Positions 44,901 to 56,900 of a DNA stretch of 64,000 nt are shown piece by piece (within the stretch, counting starts at the first letter, position 1; each line of letters opens with the position of its first letter). Both the position numbers and the translations under genes were made by a program. The DNA comes from Haemaphysalis longicornis (taxonomy: Eukaryota; Arthropoda; Arachnida; Ixodida; Ixodidae). The notes beneath the pieces are model-generated. The model was given only the letters and a program-made list of their open reading frames with translations, was not told where the DNA came from and made no database searches. The DNA is taken from positions 326,769,441-326,833,440 of the forward strand of contig CM023448.1 in the NCBI GenBank assembly GCA_013339765.2, given 5' to 3'.

Positions 44901-47900
44901 TAATTTTGACCACCTGGGGATCTTTAATATGTGCCGGTGAATGGAAATAAATAGTGTGTCAGTTTGTGTGAAGGCATTGTAGAGAGCTATTGTAGGATGC
45001 ATGTTGCATTTTGTGGGCGCAACAGCAGAAAAGACCCACTTTTTGAAGTGCCTCTTGCATTTTTTGCTCGAAAAAAGAATACGGGTTCGAGGACAGCGGC
45101 TCGCTCATAATGCCCAGCGAGTGAAGGCGAAGCCGAGCCAGTAAGAGCTGCTGTGGAGATTTTTTTTTTCTTTTTTTTTTTTTGGCATTGTATTCTCTTT
45201 CTGTTTTCTTTTCCTTAGGAGGGGAGGGGGTACAGGGGGACGTGTTGGTTGCTTTGTAATCAGGCTCATTGCTGGACTCTAAAAGGAGCTCTTGAGAGCA
45301 CTGCGTTTTTGTTTTGCAGACATTTTTTTCTTTTTTATCACCCGGATGACCTTTGTTTCGGGGGTTAATAGGTCAGAAATAACCTCACCATATAATAGGC
45401 CTCGTCCCATATGCCTGTAACTGTCTGCTAATATCATATGTAAAACAAATATGTAAAAATTAAAATATAAATGTTCACTCTGAATGAGTTTCTGTGAGCG
45501 CATGCATAATGAGCAATGTACAAAGCCGAGAATTGTTAAAAAAAGTTCTCCAACTGCTGTTCCTATTCTAAACTTGAATTCTACAACCAACTTGTTTCCA
45601 TCAGAAATCAGAGGCACTTGCGAGAGCAATCTCTGTTTTATAGTGTTCAATATTGCCAAGGCTTTCAGCGTGTTCAAAAAGTGCATTTTGACACCGCACA
45701 ACATCTCAATGATGCGTCAAAGGAAAACATTGAAGAAGCCGAGTCCGAAGGGAGCTGGAAAAAAATAATTGTCCACCCGTGAAAACTTTTCCTTTCTCAC
45801 CGCATCTATACGTCTCCCCTGCTTTTCGCACGGGATTCCGTCCTAGCAGATGTCAGTAATTACTCCTGCATGCCACTGACTACATCCCCCTCATTGCATG
45901 GTAAAAGAAAATGTCTCGAACCCCCGTGCTTACGGCATGCAAGCACGGAGCATCACGACCAAGCCATTTAGGCTTTCATCATGCGTGAATTTTTCCCTAG
46001 AAGCGAACAGCGCCCTTTCCAGAGCTACGATGCCCCTGCTGTGAAATCGATTTTCAAGGTTGAGAGCTGCAGCTTGGCAAGGCTATGAGGAGCTCGGTCA
46101 AAGGTCAGGAAAGAATTTACACCATGTCGGAACCCAACTCCCCCTAAAGTGTCCCACGTGAGGGGAGACGGCAAATGAGGCTCTCGATGCTTCTACACTT
46201 TTGAGGGACTTATGAGAAAATTTTCAGAATCAAACCAAGACATCAATAGAAAATTTTGAGTGTGCGTTCTGCCACATACAGATGTCCCGTAAGGGCTGAA
46301 ATTATAACTTTCCTGCCGGCTTCGTTTTGTAGTAACAATATAATTACCAACAACGCGTTTCTATCGAGAAAGTACCGCCAAAGGTGGGCGCAAGTTCTGC
46401 CGTGCGCGGCCGCACACACGGAGCAGCAGCGGCCGCTCGATGATCTCCAATCTGCAGTGGCACCCCTCGCGGTAGTCTTTGTCCCCAAACGAAACTTGGG
46501 TGGGAGTTTTATGACCAGAAAAGCATTCAAGGACTCTGGTGCTACTTGGAGAAAGGGACCACCAAACATGCCCAGCTAGGTGGAGATCTAGAAATATTTG
46601 GCATTTTTGGGCTGTCTTGATAAGAACTCAAGGCGTATTTCTTTCATCTATGGTAGAGGTCGGAGCAGCAGCTATGAAAGCGACATGCCTGCTGTAAATC
46701 ACTGAGCAAGTGGCCACCTGAAATGGGGAGGTAATCACGAAATATTTGGGAATAGCTGCTTGCTAGGTCAGATCCAGACATAAAAAAATCAGAATGGGCA
46801 CATGATGGAGTGGGCCCTTGTATGGTGTAACAACCCATCACTCATAATATTCAAGAGGGGGGCCCTTGGCTTTGGGTTTTCGGTACTGTGTAAGCACAGA
46901 AAACAGTTTATAAGACGATGCGGTACTATGGGCAGAGACAACGAACAATAGGTGCTTGGTGTCATTGTGGAGATGTTGAACAGTGGGCACTTCTCGAGGG
47001 CACAGTATATCATTGCACGGCCACTTGCTTGGTTTTTTGGGAAAACTGTAATTTGCAAGTAGTTGCAATGTCACGAATAAAGGGGATTGAGTGCTTGTTC
47101 TAACATGAGTGCATACTTCGTATTTCATGGTAGTTGTTTCTACAATTGTGAGGCAGTCATCAACATATCTCGGAACATATATCCTTGACTCATTCAAAAC
47201 AGGCGCCACGGTTATATCAACTATGCTACAGGGGATACCACTACAGGGTGGTGTTACTTGAGAGCCGTGACGTGCAGCATACCATTAAACAAAAGTATTC
47301 CTTTCTGTGTAGTGCTTCTCATGCCCTGTCCTTGGAGTGCTGCTACCTGTGCGTCATTGTGGCTGCTGCTGCGTGTCCTGTCTATACGTTTTGTGAGAGG
47401 GCCTTTTGTCGTTGCAGGCCAGCCAGCAGGGGGGCGGGGACAGCAACAAGGCCCTGCTGGAGCTGATCTTGGAGCAGAAGGGCCTGCGCACGTCGCTGGT
47501 GCTGCGCACAGTAGTGGGCTACCTGGGCACGATCGAGCTGCCACGCGAAGTGGCCGGCTCGCGGCTCCAGGCCATCCGCAGCTGCGTACGCCGCCTGCGC
47601 CTCGAGCAGAAAGTGCACACGCTGGTGCAGCTGTCGGTGCTGCGCGACGGCGTGCTGCTGGCTGACCTGCGCGGTGCTGCCCTGGCCCGCTTCCCAGCCG
47701 AGCGCATTGCCTTTAGCGCCGCCTACGCCGACGACAGCCGCTTCCTGGGCCTTGTCACCAGGGGCGCGGATGGCGCCCTCTCCTGCCACGTGCTCATGGT
47801 GGACGCACGGCTGCGGCTGCCCCCTGGCGTCCTGCGCGCAGCGCCTCTGCACACCTCGGCGGAGCCCATCCTGCGTGCCGTGGCTGCCCTGTACCACCGC

Positions 47901-50900
47901 CTGGACGGCCCCAACAACGCCTCGCCCCAGCCCAGCCAGGCCGGCAGCAGCAACAGCAGCAACAGCGACAGTGGCATTGGCTTCCGGGACGAAGGTGCGC
48001 TGGGAGCCAGAGCGAGCTTTGTAGCCACGGGAGAAGTTCGTACTGTGCACCTGCGAGAGTGTGAGGGAAAAGCGTTCGTCTTATTGTACGTGCCACAGTG
48101 ACAATCACGTCACCAGCAGCCATCTCATGTTTTGTTATTTCAACAGTAATCAATGCATATTAAAAAAGAAGGTGCATTACTGCAGTTCCTCATTAAATTA
48201 GACCACAGGAACTAGCACAGTTGGGCAGAAATATTGAATAGGGATGTCATTTATGGTGGGCCATCTCATCCTTTTCGGAACTTGTATGATTAGGGGATAC
48301 AGCTTTTTGCCCTGCCCATTTAAAGTTTGTAGCATAAGCACGCCTTCTGTTGTAGCAAGAAAAGTGAGAACTTTTGTCAAATGCTGTTCCTGCCCACTGC
48401 TTGTGAACGAGCGAGGCCTCTCCCCCTGCGCAGGGAACTCGAGCGACCGTGTGCTCGTGGTGGACGTGGAGAACCAGCCCCGCTTCCAGAGCTTCAGCCT
48501 GGACCGGCAGGGGACACTGCCGGTGGACGCCGAGCGGCTGCGCGTGCGCGCCATGCCCGAGCCCCTGGCGGGCGAGCCGGGCTGGGCCGACAGTGGCCTG
48601 CTCGAAGGCTCGCTGCTGGACGACACGCTTACTGCCAACGACCCCTGCCCCGACGGGGAGAGCCTGCAGTCCTCGACCAAGGGCGAGGACGGCAGTTCCT
48701 CGGCCACTCCACGCAGGGTACTACTGCAATGCGAGCCCCCTCCACGGCCTGCTTGCATGGCACAAATAACCAAGGGGGCTGCAGGGGCATCACCTATGAA
48801 TAGGCAGTGGAGAAGGGGGCTTCAGGGGCAAAGACGGCTGTGTTTGAGTAATTTGTGTTCACTTCCTAATTGTAGGCTGCAGTTTGTCGCTCCTTTGCAA
48901 TGGGACTATTGGCAGCACAGTGCAGTGCTAAAAAAGTGCATGGGAACAGCACAGGTGCGGTTCCTACAGAACTTCAGTGAAAGTTGCATTCGTTCTTGTG
49001 AAGGATGGGAGAGTAATCTGATAGAGTGCCACTTCATTGTTCCCGTATTAATGGGTAGATAATTTATTTATTGCCTGAACTGCGTGGAGTAAACTGCTCC
49101 TGTGGTTTGCTTTGAGTGGCCGCCTGTCTGCTTACTAGGGAGCTTTATTTTGTTGGCACTGTGTATCATGTTTCTACCTGTGCTAGGCTGTGTAACTGGG
49201 GAATTGAAGGCTGGGTATTTGTGCTAGGCGTAGATGCCATGCGAGCACTGGCTGGCGGCTCTGTTGCTTGTGGAGAGAGAGAGGCAGGGGGTGGCAGGGT
49301 TAATGTCATGTGCAGCATTTATTGTACGGGCAGTCAAGTTTCCACGTACAAACTAGGCATAGTCCAAACAGTAACATGACAGCGAGACAATAAATTGCAC
49401 TGCATAGATCGAGATGGTTCAGCTTGCTAAAAATACAGGTGCAGTGCCACGTGTGGGTGAAAGTTGATCAGTGAAACCTTGGTCTCTTCGATTTATCGGT
49501 CAGTCTGGAATAGTTCTGGATAGCTGACGGGCTGCCCTCGCAATAGGAATCTATGGCAAACACAAAGAAAAAGCTGCTGTCAAGCGGTTCTTTGGCAGGA
49601 AAAAATGACAAATCGAGGGGGCCTTTAGTGCGGGCATTGACAGAGCAAAGCCTAAAAATATGTGTTTCTTGTATTTGATGCTCTGTTTAATAGGTTTCGA
49701 AAGAGATTGATGATATGAGCATGACCTCTGCTTGTGTCATGAACCTCTTCTTTCAATAATGTGGGCGACTTTTAAGTGTTAGTTTTTTTGTTCTTTGTAA
49801 CATCTAAAATATTTGCAACTTGTGGAGGTCTCTAAAGTGGGGCCCTTGTTCCCTTTTTTTGTGTTTTTTTTTTTGTTTGCATGAGCGTTGGTGCAAGTGT
49901 GTCATAATTATTATTTTATAAAATTTTCTTCAGTGCTGGCTGTTGGGTTCTGTGGTATTTTTGCGTGGATCTATAACTGCATTTTTCAATGTTTTGATTT
50001 ATGCTACCACAGCTGGCCAAGCATTCCTGAGCAATGTCAAGGACATTGTTCTATACAGCAAAATTCGAAAGGAAATCTATCTAAAGGCACTAAAAGTAAT
50101 GGTTTCTACAGGGAACATCTAACGAATAGACTTGCTGTAAGGAAGCCAGGATAGATGTTTGTGGCCGCTCTTAGATAGAAGGGTGAGTGAGTAGGACCGT
50201 ATTTACTCGCATAATTTGCACACTTTTTTTACGAGTTTAGGGCTTCAAAAAGGTGGGTGCGCAAATTATGCGGGGATTTCATGAAAAAGACCGAAATAAT
50301 GTGTAAACGGTTTAACACTTAATATACATTTCAGGGGGAGGTGGGGATCGGAGCACACTTTTTGTTTTTTGGCATAGTGTAATGAAATTTGGTAGGCACA
50401 TTGGCAAGCACACCAAATGGTGAAACTTAAAATTCCATGATGATACCTTCAGTAGTTTTTGTGTTACAGAGCTTTACGTGTTGTCCGCTTTTGGAAAGCC
50501 TAGCAAGGTATTGACACATGGTAGAAAGTTCTGAATACTTTTCAATTGTAGTCAGAAGAACACTACAGTGTATGACATTCTTAGAATTTCTTTTACGACC
50601 TTCTGTTTTTTTTTTTTTTTACAAGAGATTATTTTCACCCGTACACAGTAGTACACAACTGACTCGGCTGTAAATATCACATAAAAAAATAGCTGGGCCC
50701 TAAAATGAAAATCCGAGACTGTCATACCCTGCAGAACTCTTCAAAGATCCAAATAAAACAGATAGAGTCAAAATCCACCCAGTTGTTGCCATGCCACTTT
50801 CTACGAGCAACGAAAAACTCGTAAAACACAATTCTGAGGAAACGGCTCTTAAAGTTTAGGAAGGCTTCATGATTTTCAAACTGCACCAGCAGCATAGTCC

Positions 50901-53900
50901 TTGCTGTCCTTGCTTGGGGACAACCTCACGGACCTTTGCCCTTTGATTTGGAACATCTGGGATGCCTTCTTGGCTCATTGGAGGTTTTTATGTGCTGCCC
51001 TTTATACGGCAGAAGCACCAGTTTATGCCTAGTGCACCATAAAGTTTACTACAGGCTACTAGGGTACCTGAATTTTACGTGATGTATGCCTAATGCATAG
51101 CTGTCTCCAAAATGAAGAGTAGGGCACGATTTTTTTTATATACTAATGTGCCAACAGACTTTCAGCTGATTTCTGGGTGTCATAACTTTGCTGAAGCTAC
51201 AGCTTAGTACATGAGGTTGTTGAGTGTCAAAAGGTTATATCAGGGCATTACAATCATAAAATGAGCTATTTTAAAGCAGAATACAGTATAGACCGCTTAT
51301 AACGTAGAGGTTTTGTGATGCACTGCTTGGGACGAATTTTACAGCTCATTAAACTTTGGTGTTTGAAATGGGCATTCGAAATGGTTCCTTGCCACTGGTG
51401 CCACCAAGGTTTAATGAGCTGTAAAATTAGTTCCAAGCTGTGCATCAACAAACTGATTCTCCTATTGCACTCACCAGGGTTCATAGTATTGGAAAATATA
51501 AAGATTACAGTTTTATAGCTAACACTGTTTTGTCTATTGTTCCTCCAAAAATGACTAATCATCTCTTATTATCTTGATAACTTATTGACTTACTCAAAAA
51601 ATAATGGCATATTTAAAATAAGTGGGAAAAAAGCAGCAAGACTGACAAGTTTCACAAAGTTTACTTGAAAATTAAAGGAAGCTGTTTTAAGAGCCATGTC
51701 CCCCCTTAAGTGCAAATAGCTTGTTGTGCAAACTTATAAGCCCTGCCTAGCTTGCGCTTGCTTTTGCAAGCCTCAGCCAATCGCACAGCTGCCCATAATA
51801 TGTCAGGTTCTAGTGCGGGAAATGAGCTAGTGGGCCACATGGCCATTCTCTTTTTTCCTCATTACGTAGCTTGTTTGAGTGAAGTTTGCATTAAAAGGGG
51901 TTTCAGTGTTGTTCTAATGAGGCAATCTTTCAAATGAACCAAAACATGCATTTTGTCTTCGTGGCCCCTTTGATTCCTTTGTTTGTACCGCAAAGTCCGC
52001 ATTGTTGAAGTGTGCAATTAAATCAAGACACCGAAACTTATCGCACCCGTTACCTGTACGCAGTTATGCTGGCGGCGGGGTACAAGGCAGATGTTTCTTC
52101 TATGTGCCAGGTCTTGTAGTTTCTCAAAAAGGTTATGGGACCTAGTTGGATGTTTTGTGCTGTTCTGTCGGCGTAGGTTTTTGGGCAGATAATTTTTCAC
52201 CTTGTAGCTGCTTATCGGTTTTAGAAGCTTCCAAAACGGATGCAATTTTTATCATGTATAAAACGCTGTATTACCTTACAATCGCTCCAGTGTAATTTAT
52301 GACTGACCTAGTGCATCCAAAGAAGGTCAAGAGCCTTTTCTGCCTTTTTCTTGTGCCATGTAATATCGCAAATGGTGCATTTTCTCCTCCTCACCCAGAA
52401 CGAGAGCAGTTGCAGCAGCAACAAAAACTGGACCCGCTCTTCATCACTGCGTAGGCACCAGCGACGGAGCCATCATCGACGCAGCACACACGAGGTAATC
52501 ACTAATATGAGGCCTTTCCTGGCTTTACTGAGCATGGTGGAACCCGGGTGGGGCAAATTCAGGCAGGATCAAGAATATTTGCTCCTGTAAGGGCTGTGCA
52601 CACGTACGCACCACACCCTTCATCTTGAAGCCAAAACGTTCAGGGGGAAAGATAAATGCAGTTTGGTGGCGGTTGTGAAATAGTAATCTCTTTACAGGCA
52701 GAGAGAAGGCAAAGTACTCAGCATTACCTTATATTGACACCGAAAGGATGCAGTGAGTTGCAGTAAAATTCCACGAACTCCAGTCCCTGACATGCAGGCA
52801 AAACTTTTGAGTTAGGTGGAGTTTCAAGATGAGTGGAATACCAAACATTTCACTGTGCAGGCTGCAGGTTACAAAGATTTAGCTTGTCCAGCAAACCATA
52901 CTAATAAGAACTAACTTTTTATGGCAGCAGACCTAAGTACAGGTGGTTATGGTTTTTAATGGGCATGCTCATTCACCAGTAGTGTGGCCACCTAAGAGTG
53001 TGTCCACTTGCTGGTGTGTGAGTGTGTTGGGGGCTTTAGCAGTTTTTAGGGGCTTACAACAGTCCTCATAGACACGAAAGACCATGAGCGTAACACTGTA
53101 GGGCAGTGTAACAGTGGCCAAGAAAACTCCCAACGGAAGAGTGGACCCTAGGGCCACTCCATAGGGCCAGCCACAGCAATGCACCAGGGAATGCAACCGG
53201 CCACCGACACAAGACGACACAATGCAGTGGCAACGCAGCGGGTCTTGCCAAAGTATCGACAAGATTCGAAATAGTTTCTGGGGGTAGCATGGCAGCTTTT
53301 GTTGTGTTTGGATAAGCACAACAGGTTGCTGCGATTTTTTACTGGTCACAGCCCTGCTGTTATTTACAGGGGTGATACAGCTGCGCATCTTGCCCAGATA
53401 TGATACAAATTTGTTTTCCTGCGCCAGGCTGCTCCAAAAGCTTGAAAATTTCAAAAATTACGCCAAACTGCTCCAAAACAGTCTGAGAGCCAATGATTTT
53501 CACGTTCCCGTCAATCTCAGTGGGGGAAAATGCTTACTGACGGCATAATTATCCAGCATCCCCAAGGTGATGGCTGTTTTCAAAGGTTTAATTGTTTGAT
53601 CATTCAATAGAAAAACCTGCATAAAAGTGTCCTCGAAATAGTTTTTTCGAAAGTCACAATGTCGGGTTGCACATGTTATATTCTGTGCGTTTTTCAAGTT
53701 TTCCCATCGAAAACCATGGCAAAGTCCTGTAGAAAAAATAGTTATGTGTACTGAGGCGTCAAACTACTTGTGCAAGTTGATGAAAAAATCGGCAAGTTTT
53801 GGAGCGCCGTATCTCCGGAACGACATTACTGGGCGCCGCCATCTTGGTGTGGTGAAGATATGAAAACGTGGCCACCGGGCGAAGCAGTTGCTTGTGGATT

Positions 53901-56900
53901 AGGCAGAGTGCTCTTAGCCGATTTATACCTTGGTTTTAGTTATGGGGCTGGCTGGGTTTACATTTAGTCGTTTGATCTGTTGCGGGAAGTTGCGGGACTC
54001 CAAGGACGGGAGTTCACCAAAAACAATATGGCGCCCGCGAATTCGCCGTGTTTCGGCCTTGAATGTGAGGCCGGTGAAATTTCGGACTCATTGCGGTGTT
54101 ATAAAATGCTGAGTTATTGCTGCCTCTTACAGTGAGCTTGCGAGCGGCGGGAATGGGACGATCGACGCTGCAGAAGTAGCGGCGCAGGCTACATCGCCGC
54201 AAAATGTTCAAGCAGTGTCCGATAGCGGGACGGGCTATTATTTCACGCTAGTGATAATGGTTCATTTATCTGAAGTGAAATTTAATGCCAAGAGGGAGAG
54301 TCGACCGAGAGCCTGCTGCAGCCATCACAACCACGAAATCGGCTGTTGTGCAACCGCCGTACTCGCTCGCCGACGGCGTATCGCCTCGCGTCAACCAACA
54401 GCCGGTTCCGGCACCTTTCGAGTTTGCTCTTTTTGTCTCGTCAACCCAGAGCTTCATCATCATCTCGCATTTCGGAAATACGTGAAAGCAATTATTCATG
54501 CAAGATGCATAGATTTCGCTGCTAATTCGTGTGAGGCCGCCCATAAAAGCGTTACTGAGGAGAGACAATGGCAGGGCGAGTGTCATCCGGAAGTTTGCCG
54601 CAGTGGCAACCAGTTGTGGCGACTCTTCGCTAGGTGCTGCGTCGGCTGAAGAGGTGTGTTTACGAACGGTTCTAATGAAAGCACTGCCATGTGTGGAGTT
54701 CAAAATTAGATCACGCGAGACTTTAGTGGTGTATACCACACGTTGATGTAGAATTTGGGGCCGATAAATTTTCGTTGCAGTTGCCCTTTTAGGGGTCCCA
54801 ACGGATGGAGCGGCCGAAAGTCAGACTCCACCCGACCTTGTTGGTGTGGGCTTGTATGAGCAGTGGCAGCAATTTTTGGGAGGGGGCACTGTTTGAAACC
54901 TCACTGTCCAGTAGATTGAGTGTTAGAACGATCGGGGTTCAGTGTGGATGCAGAGCAGCATGAAGCCATAAGAGCCTGTAGTACCCTTTGTACTGTCGTA
55001 CAAATACTCCGTCAATTTGCTGTCGTCCTTCCCTGTCTTGACAGGCGGGCACCGTGTCCGATGGTGAGGTGCCCAGCGAGAAGCTGTCCATGTCAAGCAG
55101 CGTGCAGAGCCTGGAGCAGGCCAGCGACTCCAGCAGCGCCTGCGACCAGCCACGTGGCCGTGTGGGACGCTGGCTCGCTGGCTTCGATGAGCTCCTGCAC
55201 GATCCCCTGGGTCTGCTGGTGTTTGCGGTGAGGGCCCCTCTCCCCACAGAGAGTGCACGCTCTTTCTTTCTTTTCTTCTCTTGCAGAGAAAAAGAAATGG
55301 GAAAAAATAGCTGTAAATAAAAGTAAAATGTAAGACCATGACTGGCAATATTGCCATCCCAAGGCCATTTTAAAGCGACACTGAAGAGAGAAGTAAACAT
55401 CGTTTAAATTTCTTAGACAACGTCCAGATCGTGTAGACTGTGTTCTGGGCAGATGTCGAACCTTACAAACACTTTATCGGTTCGTGTTCTCACTGTAACA
55501 ACCTTGTTCTCATCTATTTCTAGTTCAACCCAACTGGAAAATGTGGCTAACTATTTGAGGGGACATGCGAGTCGAAAAAACATTATTTTTTTTAAATATG
55601 TCAATGTTTTGTTTTGCCTTGCATTATCATCTTTGACTTTGACTATCCTTCTTTCATGGGTAAAAAAATGAAAACGAAATACGAACGAGAACTTAGTGAA
55701 AAATGTGTCTGAATGACTCATTCAAATTTTTTTGAATATTCGCCCATCCCTACTGAAAACATCCATTTCAGAATGCTGAAACTGTGGTCGGAGTGAATGT
55801 CAAGCACTTGAATGAATCAACTATCCACATATGCCAAGTTAATGATTATCAGATGAGACTGCTTTGGGCCTTTGGCCTTCAAAAAAGTTCAGTTGCCATA
55901 AGAGTACCTGGTCATGTGTAGTTTTTGTGGTGTTTCCTGTGAAGAACTGATGCCTCTATAAACTGTGAGTGTGACCCGATTCATCACCCCATTATTCTGC
56001 CGGGCAGGACCTTAGTGCTGACTTATTGCCACTGTGGAGCATTTTCAACCTTTTTCAGTTCTGTGCAGGGGCTCTTTCCCATTTCTTTCTCATCCCTACA
56101 TAGTTAACAGTGGAATCCCTGTTCACAAACTGGGAATTTGGGGTTTTTATGCAGGAATTTCTGAAGAAGGAGTTCAGCCAAGAAAACATTTTTCTTCTGG
56201 GTGGTGTGTGAGCAGTATAGAAAAATGCTCGACAGAAGTGAGGTAAGTTTGTTCCCAACACACAGTAAAATCTTGATTCGATCACAGCAGGTGGGAATTT
56301 TTTGAAATGTGAATTCGAAAAATTTTCTTGAGGTGGACTCTGGGCAGTGAGTGAAATTTTCAGGTGTTCCGGTATTCTTGAGTCATAATGAAGGATACAG
56401 ATCAGCAAAAGTTTGCGTCAAAATACTATATGGTGCCCGAATATGGCTAGAACTCGCATTTTAATAAACGTGTAAAGCAAATTGGCCTTATTTGACTGCC
56501 AAGACGGCTGTAACCAGGCCAAGTTGCATGCAACTCTGATTAATTAGTAGGGCACGGTGGGGCTGCGAACCATTTGTAAATTTTATTGAGCTCTCTCACT
56601 GCTTTCAATGCATGGACTTTTGTAAAGATCGTCCAAAACACAATGCTCCACTTCCACAAGCTGCTGTTTTGGCACAGCAATTCAGTGGACTGATGAAGAT
56701 GTCATGTCAACTGCTTCCAAAACAAAATATGCTTTTTATTCGATTGGGAAATAACCACACAAGTGCTGTCACCAACCCTGGTGTTAAACAAGACCTTTGT
56801 GCAAAATTTGCACACAAATGAAGGGGTGGTTTGTTAAACACTTATTTAGTATCATACTATTGCATTTTCGGCATGGCATTTGCAATTTTATATCTTAGCA

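Larger units (their letters stand above)
41981..47417 (+). other. Intron 1 of the RGS gene
   Basis: A 5.4-kb intron with donor GTAAGT and acceptor TTGTCGTTGCAG. It contains a 170-bp TIR element (43027-43197), a decayed foldback-like stretch (43375-43435), a SINE fragment (44825-44940) and a Penelope-like RT fragment (46640-47230). A protein-like frame at 45484-45768 has no motif. Confidence 0.85.
48718..52398 (+). other. Intron 3 of the RGS gene
   Basis: A 3.7-kb intron holding a partial CCGTATTTACTCG-type element (50196-50290) and an inverted repeat (51314-51447). The open frame 48730-49062 reads through the donor and is intronic. No further exon is supported, although a phase-0 exon could be hidden. 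Confidence 0.7.

Noticed and set aside
45279..45768. Overlapping frames of 141 (minus) and 94 (plus) codons in RGS intron 1
   Set aside because: No motif, no supported splice borders in phase with the RGS gene, and low-complexity lysine ends.
47382..48050. 222-codon minus-strand ORF
   Set aside because: It is antisense to the PTB exon, whose sense translation is clearly conserved.
54215..54739. Two overlapping ORFs (144 and 157 codons) on opposite strands
   Set aside because: They lie in a GC-rich block with an element-type terminus. Neither has a domain and both cannot be real; treated as mobile DNA.
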